DNA from: Acanthococcus lagerstroemiae
Lineage: Eukaryota > Arthropoda > Insecta > Hemiptera > Eriococcidae
Assembly (NCBI GenBank): GCA_031841125.1
Contig: CM063108.1
Coordinates: forward strand, 66,002,344-66,066,343
Direction: 5' to 3'
DNA: 64,000 nt
Positions within the stretch are counted from its first letter, which is position 1. Each line of letters starts with the position of its first letter. The position numbers and the translations under genes are program-made. Of this stretch, positions 36,653 through 48,600 are shown one piece after another. The notes beneath the pieces are model-generated. The model made no database searches. It worked only from the letters and a program-made list of their open reading frames with translations, and had not been told where the DNA came from.

Positions 36653-39600
36653 TGGGATATTGTGAAAGCTTGTAATTCTGGCTATCTTCCAAGATATTTA
36701 CGAAAAAATTTTGTCATCGCTAACTTGAAAGGGAGTGGATTGTTATCCAAAAGTGCGAATTGCTCAAATTGTACCGTCAATTTTACTATGTCTTTAAACA
36801 TAAGTAAGCGGGTACATGGGAAATGAATGGCGGAAAGCATGGAACGAGCCTTAAAAGAATATTCCGATGATTTTGCAATGGAGCTGAAAGAGTTCTGTTG
36901 AAAGTTTGTCATTGCTTTACGAAAACTTCATGGGTATGGTCAGAAGGCGGGTTTTCTAATTTTTTTGGAAGGTATGAGGTTGGAAGGACTACGAAAAAAT
37001 AACATACGGTCAGATGGGGGATATTTAAAATTTTTTGGGAGTTGGTAGAGTGACAGGGTTTTATTCCTATTAATTTAACTGACTAGTACGATTTGGGAAC
37101 TGGTGGAACGATTTAGGTAACTAGGTTCCTAAATCGTACCGTTTGAAGGCCTTTGTGTCTACACTTTCCGAGTTAAAAATTTCCTGCAGGTATATGGTAG
37201 TAGGAAAAAATTTTAAAAAAATCCGTTTACAAACCGCCCAGGTTAAAAACAGTGAAAAGTGGTACGATTTGGGAAACCTTCCTTCATAACAATGCTTTCA
37301 AATTAGGAATTCATAAATCTCAAACATTTTCTCAGTTCATGAATGCATGCTAATTAAAGAATAATATCAAGATGATAGGAACAAGTGAAGGGTGCAAAAA
37401 TTTCTTACAATGGAATAAGATAGGAATACAATGTAACATACGACTGAAAAGTAGATACATTTCTGAATTTATGATTTTTGGGAAAAAGTAAATTATATAT
37501 GCAACTGAATTCATGATTTTCAAGACCACTGACTTTAATTCACGTTTTATAACTTTCATAAACAGTGGCCACCCTGATAATAGCTTTAACCAAGTCTTAA
37601 AAGCTTCTAACGAGTCTTAATATAGTCTGAACAAGTCTCGAAGTATCTTGAAAATCACAACAAATTTCCGCGGAATCATAAAGGGTTATAAGAGTCTTCG
37701 AAGTCTATTTTATTGAGACCGTATCTTCATGTCCTTAAGCTATTTTATCCTTCAAATTTTCTGTCTTTTAGGTGACTCATAGGTCTGGTATGTATTAATC
37801 GCGCAGCTAACCTAAATTCATCCCCTGGGCTAATTTTCTAAAAGACCACAGAATTGAGAGGTCGTAAGAGGAGAGGGTCCGGATCTAAAAGTCTTTTAAC
37901 ATCTTATGAAGTCTCAAGAAGTTTGATCATAACCCATTGAGACCGTATCGTCACGCCCTTAAACTACTTGATCCTTCACATTTTCTTTCTTTTAGGTGAC
38001 TCATAGTCATAGGTCTGGATACGTATCCCCTCGGCACTGATGCGATGTCCGAAAGGGTAGTTTCCGCTGCTGGGGGTGCGGTGTCATAGGGGCCACTTAG
38101 GCATGCGTGCATCGCCATACTTCCCACCACACACCAGGTCTGGATACGTAAGGGCGGGGTCTGATTGGCCGAGTGGATAGCGTGCTGGTCTCGGAATCCG
38201 GAGGTCCTGGGCTCGAGCCCACGTAGCAACACGCTACATTGCGACCTAGGCCGGTTTTTCGGCAAGAAGAGAAGAGGGTTAAAACAGTCCTGCCAGCCTC
38301 CCCGACGTCTCTGAGGTAAAAAAACTCGAAAGAGCGCATTCCAGGGCTCGGGTTGAGAGCAAAAATGAGAAAAGAGAGGTAATTTTCGGGCAAGAAAAAA
38401 GGTCTAGGTGATACTTATTGATCACACAGCTAACCTCAGTTCGGCTCTTGGGTTAATGTTGTACAAGACCACAGAGTTGAGAGGTTGGAAAGAGAGAGGG
38501 TTTGGATAAAGGATTTCATACGGCTTGAAAGGTTATGAACGTCTTATGAAGTCTTGGTATAGTCTGATCATTATCCCATTTCATTGGGACCGTGTTCTCA
38601 TGTCCTTAAGCCGTTTTATTCTTCAGATTTTCTTTCTTGTAGGTGACTCATAGGTCTAGATATGTATTATGTACTGATTGCGCAGCTATCCTCAATTCGT
38701 CCCCCGGGCTAACTTTGTGCAAAACCACGGAATTGAGAGGTCGGTAGGGGAGAGGTTCTGACTAAAGAATTTCATGTGGGTTAGCTGGCGGCTATCAGCG
38801 AGGGGAGTGGTGTGTGAAGAGGAATGTAAAACCGATTTCATAAATATTACGGGAAGGCTAATCGAACATACTAAGGCTAGCTTATAGTCTCCTCAAGTCC
38901 TTCTCGCTGCATGCTCTTGTTTCCGTCAGCCATCCGACGTACTCGCGGGAGGTAAAAGAGGACAACGAACGACGATTTCTGGCACAAGGTCGTTTCTTCT
39001 ACACCAGTGTATGGATTAATCGGAAACCCATCGCATGGGCATAGACTTCGACATCGGCTACATTGTCGTTACGGCAGGTGTCCATTATTTTACTGACCAT
39101 CGTACGTAGCCTCCGCGTAATTCCTCGTAATTTTCCGGATTATTACGCCGACGTGATGTCCTCCGTGTCTGTCAAAATTCGCTCGTATCATTTGTTCGCC
39201 GCTAACACGCGCTCCAAGACCGTACCGTATCGGCGTATTATCTCTAGGCCAATTTTCACAGCCGATGATTTTCGCCCTGTAGAGAGCGTATATTCGTATA
39301 CATTGTGAATGACCCAGCACTCGATTGTGACTTTGCGATCCACACAAGACACAACAAACACGAAATAATTGCTGGAATACAAACTAAACAAAGCGAGTCG
39401 AACAAACGTTATTCAATTTTTTTAGTATTGTTAGGTCCTTCTATCTTTTTAGATTTTTTTTTTCTTCTTTTTCTTCGCCATCGTCCAGCGTCAACTTCGA
39501 AGTCCGCCAATGATACCGACACACGCACAACTGGTCGGCGAACCAGTTTCGTACAATCGTGAAAACAAATACTAATTAGCGAAATTTTATTTGTAATTTA

Positions 39601-42600
39601 ACGCACGCTGCGCGGTGTCAGTGTGCCGCATGCACAATATGGCCTGGCGCGTAGGTATCATTTTTCATTCATAAATTCATTCCGAATCTATAGATATCGG
39701 GCGTTAGTAGTCGCGGCTCTGTGCCCGTGTCTGGCGACTTGTGGTCCCCGCAGCTCACGTTTTTATCGGCTTGATCTGGCCGGAATGGTCGGCGAATACT
39801 GGAGGTCTTCATTGGCGAGCGAGACCGAATGGGAAATACGTGACCGGCTGAAGCAGCCAAGAATCTTCCGAAACAGTGTGATGTGTATGAGCCGCCGCTG
39901 TCCATGGGGGTAGACCAGGCGACGCATTGTCCGGATCTACGTGGAAAAACGCCGAGCCGCTGCCGGGATTATTGGGCGCACACAGTTTCGGGTAGAGCGT
40001 GAAAAATTCGGTACATTTTGTATAATAAGTACGCGCGTATTGAAAAGAAAGACCCCGATCTCTTGGCCTCTGGATCTTGCCGAAGATCTCGGGTCTTCAT
40101 CCGGATTGTCGTAATCGTAGATTACGCGAGTGCCTTGTGCACCGGCGGTATACCGGTACGTGCTCGCTGGTGCGGACCCGAGATCATTGTACAGGAACCG
40201 AGAGCCGAGAACGAGGCAACCAGGGTCGACGGTCAAGTTCAAATTATTATAATGCAGCGTGCGGCATTTTCGGAATAGTTCCACTCGCTCGGATGAAGAT
40301 GGAGATGGCGATGAGGGTCTACGAGTATATTGTTAGATTTAGGTACCTACTCCAAAAACGAACAACGTTATACGTCGTATACTCGACGGGTCGTTCTTCC
40401 TGGAGCGAATTGGCTCTGCGGCGCGAGTCCGCTAATTCGGAGGTAGACCTACCCAAGATACCGGCATCTGTTATCGGTAATACCTAATTAAGTTGAAATA
40501 TAGCTGTTGTGCCAAATGCCCGCGGCCAAGCACCGATGTATCAGCTCCGATTACCGTCAGAACGCCGGAAAAATAGGTGTGAATCACGATCGCGGCGAAA
40601 TTTCTAATAAGTATCTTTGCAAATTTCGCCCGCGTAGGAAAGTCTCAGTCTTGGGAGGGAGAAGGAGGGTTCAGTGGTCGCTGCAGCGCTATCCCATCAT
40701 CTTATTGCTGTAATTTATGTGGTAAAATACATTCTGAAATGCTTTTTTTGACAGCGTTGGGGTGGGGATCTGAAACCACCACTCCCCGCTTCTAAGCCGG
40801 TGGCAAATTCTATACATTTTTGGAGCTTTTTCGCTTGAGAACACGACCGACTGTTCGATTGTTTTTAGGGTCCATTTTGGAATATGAGTGAACTCCTTTT
40901 GTAGGGTACTCCACTGATGATGGCATAACAGCCGAAAGCGCTCTGGAATACAGAAGAAGGAAAAGTGAACTGGCACACCCTACAAAAGGAGTGTTCGATT
41001 GTTGAACATTTCCACCCCCCCCCCTATGTTAGCAAATTCTGTACGGTTTTCGAAGCTTCTTCCCTCAAGCTCATGCCCCGGCTGCTAGATCGTTGGACAT
41101 TTTCGCTTCCCCCTCACCCCATTCCATGTCGGTTGCAAATTTTGTACGATTTTGGGAGCTACTTCCCCCGAGATCACGACTCGACTGCTTAATCGTTTAA
41201 CATTTTCGCTCCCTCCCCCCGTTTCCACGCCGGTGGCAAATTCTGTGCGATTCTTGGTGCTTCTTCTCTCGCGAACCATGACTCAACTACTCGATCGTTA
41301 AACATTTTCGCTCCCCCTCCCCTCCCTGGTGGCAAATTCTGTACGATTTTTGGAGCTCCTTCCGTCGGGATCACGACACAACTGCTCAATCTTTGGACAT
41401 TTTCGCTCCCCCCCCCATGTCAGTGTCAAATTGGACAAATTCTGTACTTTTTTGGAGCTTCCTCTCTCGAGACCACGACTTGACTGCTCGATCGCTGAAC
41501 ATTTCTGCCTCCCTTGTTTTCTCGCCTGTGGCCAATTTTGTACGATTTTTGGAGCATCTTCCCTCGAAACGTCGAAACCACGACTCGACTGCTTGATCGC
41601 TAAACATTTTTGCTCTCCTCCCTCGTTTCCACGCCAATGGCAAATTCTGTGCGATTCTTGGTGCTTCTTACCTCGCGAACCACGACGCAACTACTCGATC
41701 GATGGACATTTTCGCTTCCCCCTCTCCCGGATCCATGCTGGTGTCAAATTGGGCAAATTCTGTACGATTTTTGGAGCTTCCTCCTTCGAGACCATGACGA
41801 CTCGACTGCTCGGTCGCTGAACATTTTCGCCCCCCTTGTTTCCTCGCCGGTGGCAAATTCTGTGCGATTTTTGCAGCTTCTTTCCTCGAGACCATGACTT
41901 GACTGCTCTATCGCTGAACATTTTCGCTCCCCCACCTGCTCTTACGCCGGTGGCAACTTCTGTACATTTTTTCGAGCTCCTTCCCTCGAGATCCTAACGT
42001 GACTGCTCGAAAGTTGAATATTTTCGCTGTCCCCTTCCCCTATAACCGTGGAAAATTTGGCAAATTCTGTACGGTTTTCGAAACTTTTTCTCTTGAGCTC
42101 ACGACTCAACTGTTAGATCATTGAACATTTTCGCTTTCCCTTTCTCCGTGTTTCCATGCCAGTGGCAAATTTCTTACGATTTTGGGAGCTTCTTCCCTCG
42201 CGATTACGACTCGACTGCTCGATCGTTAAACATTTTCGCCCCCCCCCTGTCTTACTCGGTGGCGAATTCTGTACCGCTTTCGGAGCTCCTTCCCTCGAGA
42301 ACCACCGCCCAACTGCTCAATAGTTGAACATTTTCGTTCCCTCTCTCCTACCCGGTGGCAAATTCTGTACGATTTTTGGAGCTTCTTCCCTCGAGACCAT
42401 AACTTGACTGCTCGCTCGCTGAACATTTTCGCAAAATGGAGCGAATTTGGGTATGCACTAACAGACCAGCTGAGTTGATAAAAGTAATAATGGAATAATC
42501 TAGCTATACCTCGTCTAATTTGTTATTAAAAACGAGCCTAATTGTGCATAACTTTATTTTCTGACTTACGACCATACCAACGTTTGCTATCCTGTTTAGT

Positions 42601-45600
42601 TTTTCAAGCGGCCCCAAGTGAGAGAGTGGACACCGTGAGGCATTAGTCCACAAAAACCCGTCCCTTAAAACTGCTCTAAAAAGGAGGTAACCTAAAAAAC
42701 TAAAGTATACAGACTGAAGTATCCATTACTTTAACAGCCAAGGATTGGCAGGGGGGAGAATAACAGAGCTAGGGAATGCTGTAGTAGAAGTAAATTATGA
42801 TATAATTGGACTAAATGAGATAAAAAGATAAGGTAAAGGTCAAATCAGAAGGAAAAATGGCAACCTGTTCTAGTACTTTGGTAATACACCAGGTTCTATA
42901 CAAGCAAACGGATTTCCGACAAAATAATTGAAGTGAAAGGAATACTTGAGGGGATTGCGGTAATGAAGTTAACAGTAAACTAAAAAAAATATCAATTTTT
43001 CAAATATATACCCATTATGAAGACAAATTCTGAAGAATGCGACGATTTTTACAGAACTCTAAAGGAATAGGAACATACTCTTTAGGCAAAACAAATGAAG
43101 ATAGTAGGAAACTAATTAATTTTGCAGATGAGAACAATCTCAAGGTGGCCTCAAATTTTTTTAACAAGAAAATATCAAGAAAACGGAAATGGAAGGCCCC
43201 AGATGGAGTGACTAAAAATGAAATCGATACTTTTTCACAAACGACATGAGAATAAAGTGTAAAAAACACAGAGATCCTTAATAATTTCAACTTTTTCTCA
43301 GACCATAGGATTAACAGGTATAAAGCAAGAATTCTGTTAACTCCAGCAGGCGAACTCTCGATCAAAAAACAAAAAAGAAAAACAATCGTACAAATTCGTA
43401 AATACAAACAAGCTGACGCGACTCTTAGAAATGAACTCAAAAACCGATGTACCACTCGCTAGTAGATTTAGCCAGGGAAACTGAGAAAGTAGTTGGTATT
43501 AAGAGAGTGAAAGTAGTAACCGACGGCAAGTTGAGCGAAAACACTGAAAAACTACTAGAACTAGGATTAGAATTAAACAAAAAGCCACAAAGACTGCTTG
43601 TCAGAAGACAGAACTAACAGAACTGAGAAAACTTCGTCAAGATATTAGAAATATGAAAATCCAGTTGTCGAGAAAGACATAGAATTCAGCTGGTCAACAA
43701 GAAAGGCCAAAAAAGTATTTAAAAAGGTATTTTCACGTTCACAAAAATCAAAAATGATAAAGGTGCCTTTACTTCAAATAGAAACGAAATTATAGAAGTA
43801 GCAACGAAATTATTTCGGAACCTGTATTCAGAAGGAGGGTCGGGTAACCCAACAAGAAGGTATTACCAATAAGGATACAGTAGTACCGATACTAGAGAAA
43901 GAGGTTTGCCAAAATCTTGAAAGGACTAAAAATAAATAAAGCACCAGGGCCTGACAGGAACGAAACTAGTGGGACACGGGGAGAGCAACTTATCTCCCCC
44001 TCGCCACCACCAAGCCTCCGCCGGAGTTGGGAAAATTTAGTAGATAAGTAGATCAAAGTTGGAAAAATCAAACGATTCAAAAAATGTCGTTTTTTTATAG
44101 TCACTACAAAAAGAATTTGATACCTGGGAATTTTGAGTTGAGTCAGTTGGAAATTTAACAGTTTTTGCCCCCCCCCCCGAAAAAACTCATTGCTATGTTT
44201 CTGGGGCCTGATGGCATAAACAACGAAATTATTAAAATTTTATCTAACTCTACTACAAAACCACTGACCATCTATTCAATAAAATTCTGGAATCCGAATG
44301 TGAAATAGGTGGCAACTTATATACATGGGGTGCAAATAATATCATGTTAACTGAGAATATGTACTATTGTAAGTTGTTTTGTACACCTATTCGAACCCAA
44401 TGATAAAATAGTTTTAATAATTAGTTTTTCAAAATGAGCAAAATATCCTTACTTAACTTTTTTTATGAGGTTTTTTCGTGAGGGGCGTTAGGTAAGGCTT
44501 GCCAGAACCGACTCCGGCAGGACAGCAGTAGCCCATTGCCACTCGACGGAGTAGATTGCTCCATTATAAGGGGTAGTGTAAAAAAAATGTTTTCTCTGGC
44601 CTGACTGACCCTTTACACCCTTCCCCATGTTCTTTTCCTAAATATATATTCTTACAAGTGCCAACGGTCAATTGTTTGCTAATGGGGGCCCAGACCCCAA
44701 AACTCTCCAACTACGTCTTTGCCACCGCTGTTTCGTGTAGCTCTAGTAAGTCGCTTTAGGTGGTCGGATTCCTCTTTGCCGTTTAATAAGGCTTGTAGAG
44801 TTCACCGGTATCCTTACCTACTCTGAAGAAACAAAGCTTCAATCTATCACAGCACCATTGGAATAAAATCTCTGTATCATATATGCCCTAGGGGACAGGC
44901 TCCCAATGATTCTTCTTAAATTTGTCCGGCCCTCCGAGTATTTACAGTTATAAGAATAAATGACATATGAAAACTGCTTCCATCCTAACACGCCTCAACC
45001 CGCACCCAACGGTCCTTCAAAAATACAGGGGTAGTTAAACTTTAATTTCTCTCGTTCGGCTCGCAACAGTGTCGATTGGGTCCTCCCAATTTTTATATTT
45101 AAAATGAATTATTCCCTAATTTCCCCCTCTTTTTCTTCGACCAATGGATAAGAGTTTTGATTTCACCTTGAGATATCTCTGGCGGAGAAATGGAACACTA
45201 AATACGTCCGTTGAATTTATAAAATCATATTTTGATAAATTGTTATAAAAGTGTTTGAGCTTATATCGTAATTCACTCGACAGATTTCACTTATGTACGT
45301 CTATCGACTTTCAATGCGAATTATTCTTCGTCAAAAACCAACTCGTAACTATTAACCTAAATTTTTGCGATGTTGAAAGGGATTTTGTAAATTCTGTTAT
45401 AACAAACTAAACCTCTAATTACCGAACGAATTTTGTTGTGAAAATTATGTTTTACGAGAAGCATGCGCAAATGACATCTTCAGTACGCCTGTGTTGTTCA
45501 AAGATGGGTCCACTTTTCAAAATGCAGATAATGGCCTTTCTTACCGCACAATTATGTGTATAAGTCACGTATAATCTTAGAGGTCGCGTGTACGTCAGTA

Positions 45601-48600
45601 CTTTTCATTTAAAACGTGTTGCAGGTAATAACTGACAAATTGACAAGTTCGTGTGTCTCCTGTGTGAGCTGGCTGTTCTGATAAATTAATCACTGAAATC
45701 GTGTTCATCATTTGTTTTTTCATGAATGGTTCTGTAATGCTTTCATTTTTCCGTGTTCGTAAAGATTTACAAATTACGAATGACTGAAAACTGGCAGCTG
45801 AAATCAAAGTCTTAAAATATGTTATCGACTTATCACCTTATTAGATCAAGTGATGATTTGATTACTGTAAGAGTAAAATGGAAGAAAGATTAATTTCCTA
45901 GAAAAACAAGTTGATGCATACGCGGATACAGGGCTATAAAGATTGCTTTTGAAGATAAGAAACTGTCTCAAAGACTGGTGACATTTGTTAAAACTTCGTT
46001 GGGGCTCGAGAAAATTATTATAAGGCTAATTAGGACTCTCCACGGACATATCGTAGCTGTTTTATTAGAGCGAGGAGAGGGGGTGTGTTTGATGGAGCGT
46101 ATAGCGATGCACGCATGCCAAAGTGGCTCCTCAGACACCGCACCACTGGCCCCGGAAACTATTCTTTCGAGTATCGCATCAGTGACCAGAGGAACGCGTT
46201 GAGTCTGGCCCGAGTCCCCATTACGCCTCTCTCCTTTGGATTCGCGCGGGGAGAGGAGGTGTGTGGAAAATACTAATTTATCAGCTATAAAATGTGAATT
46301 TGGGAGACTAAAAAGATCTTCATATCAGTCATTGTTTTCCAAATATTGTCAACTGATACGCCCCAAATATTCATGTTTTCATCACAAGCATAACTTTGCC
46401 CACTGACCTAAGTCTTTGAAAGGTTCTCCACTGCCTCATGGTTCTTATAATTCTTATTTTAGAGTCCTTCGAGACTTCTTCAAACGCACTGAAAGATTAG
46501 TTAAAACATTCTTAAGACTTGTTTCAAAACTCTGCTAAAATATTTTAAGACTTGTGAAAACTGATAAAAACTTCTATCAATTCTGAAAAGATCTGTGTAG
46601 GGTGGTCGAGATTCCTTAAGAATGTTTTAAAAACAACATGAAGATTGACCAAAGTCAAGTTCATATACCTACATTGTTGAAATTTATTAAAACACGTTCG
46701 GATTTTTGAAGACTCATTGTGACTTTGTAGGAACTTGTGAAATCTTTTCAAGATCCGTTATTCGTGGCTATCATAGTGGTTTTCAGATGTTTGCCTATCA
46801 CAAGGGGGAGGGGGTGTTAAGTAAACATAATAAGTATTGCATATTTTGGTCCTCCGAGCCGGATCGAAATTTTTACGTTGAAGAAACTAACCGCGCAGAA
46901 TCAATATTTTATTCGGAAAAATTATACCGGACGAAAACGAAGAATTGAACCGATTTTCGGAATTTATTGTACATCGACTGTCCTGGTTTTTGCCATACAT
47001 CAAGCGGTTCAATTGGGGGGGGGGGGGTCTTACTCCCAAATCCAAAATGAGCTAAAGGTTCTTTTTTACGATTCAGATGGTTTTAGATTCTAGTCTCTAG
47101 AGTGCGTAATGTACTGGAAGTGGAACTCCCTATCTATGTTAGTTTCTGAGTTCTAGGTAGTAATGTTGAGTTTCATGAAAGTTGTTACCCTAACTGAGCT
47201 AAAGATAATAATTGTTGAAAGTATGATCTTGCTTTGTTAATATGAAGTGTACTTCTTATTTTTGTGTATGGTAGAAGACGCCTGTAAACTTATATAATAC
47301 TAATGGCATGGTCATTACCAGTGGCGTAGCCAAGATATTCCTGGGGGGGGGGGGCAAAGTAAAATTTTCAAGGGAGAAAAGTCGAAAATTGAGGTATTTT
47401 TTAAACATCGCCGTATATTAGAGAACTATTCTATGAAAATGAAAGCAAAAATTACTACTTGAGCAAAAATTTTTCGAAAAAACGCGTCTTAAAGGCAAAA
47501 CATTGTTCAGTTTTGCTTATTTTACATTCAATTTCAGGTGCCCTGGGGGAGGGGGACATTCGCCCCTTCGCCCCCTGGCTACGCCACTGGTCATTACCCT
47601 CATAGAAAGCAAGCATATCATAAAAATTGCGAAAATACGAAAATTTATTTTCCAAACTGAGCTAAAGGTAAGAGATGGGGGTCACTTAATGGCTGATTAT
47701 AGGGAACCTATTACCATCTGGTAGTTTCTACTGGAATATGTGGATTAGTAAAATTAGAGCTCTATAACTTCGTGTGAGTATGATCGTCCGCCATTTTGAC
47801 TCCAACCGCGCCCGTGAATGCCGAATCCGACTATGCGGAACGTACCGAGTTGTCAATTCGGCATCCACGGTTAAGGTTGACGTCAAAATGGCGGACGATT
47901 GTACTCGCACGAAGTTATAGAGCTCTAGTAAAATACTTTTTGACGCCACCTCCGTCACTGGATTCTAACTAGTGCCTACCCTGCAACTTTCAAATATTTT
48001 TTTCGTTTCCTGTAAAATTACGTTTTTATCTTGAACTAAGTTTGGAATACGATCTCTCGATTGTATTATCTCGCGGCCAAGTATTTCTGAATGTACTCCG
48101 CTTGAGACAAGTTCTAAAACTGTTACAGCAATCGCCGTATCAAGCAGGATTTAGAAAGGGTTTCTCCACGGTCAATCAGCTTAACAAGGCAACAGAGTAC
48201 CGAGTTCATATCCAAGTTACTCGTTACAGGCACTTGTCAACTATGGAGTAAATTATGACAGCGAAACTGATTCATGAAATACATACGAGACTAAAGGCGT
48301 AAATAGTCACAGATCTGGAAGGGGACAGCTTTGAAATTAACAGGAGAGTAAGGGGAGTAAGGCAAGACGATCCGATCTTCCCGCTACTGTTCAACCGCGC
48401 TTTAGATGAAATTTTCAAACATCTAAATTGGGACAAAAAAGGGGTCAAAATTAATGGGAAATTTTTGAACAATTTGAGATTTGCAGACAACGTGGTGATA
48501 GTAACAGGGAGCGAGGAAGACCTTCAGTCAACATTGGAGGAGCTCAGTTGAGAAAGCAGCATCAAGCCTAGCATGGAAATCAACTTGTCCAAAATGAAAA

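Larger units (their letters stand above)
37712..38790 (+). repeat. Tandem repeat, about 225-bp unit, three copies, middle one interrupted
   Basis: 'gaccgtatcttcatgtccttaag' ... 'tttaggtgactcataggtctgg' ... 'accacagaattgagaggtcg' appears three times, beginning near 37716, 37940 and 38588. The middle copy is about 415 bp longer because two other repeats (38032-38118 and 38153-38405) lie in it at the 'aggtctggatacgta' position. Confidence 0.7.
40803..42431 (+). repeat. Satellite array, about 100-bp unit, about 15 copies
   Basis: The unit reads roughly 'ggtggcaaattctgtacgattttt' + 'ggagcttcttccctcgagacc' + 'acgactcgactgctcgatcgtt' + 'gaacattttcgctccccccc'. The 'aaattctgtac' landmark falls near 40806, 41036, 41136, 41236, 41335, 41442, 41535, 41642, 41757, 41857, 41955, 42062, 42169, 42264 and 42361. 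The first unit is interrupted by the 128-bp insertion at 40864-40991. Long opposed frames across the array are a product of the repeat. Confidence 0.85.

Noticed and set aside
38153..38225. Functional tRNA gene
   Set aside because: A and B boxes are present, but there is no matching acceptor stem and the sequence continues into a SINE body.
37951..38393. Minus-strand frames of about 100 codons
   Set aside because: They read through the tRNA-derived SINE and the GC-rich repeat, a common source of false proteins.
41085..42426. Series of 60-163 codon frames on both strands
   Set aside because: They follow the 100-bp satellite period and overlap in all frames; the sequence is a tandem repeat, not a gene.
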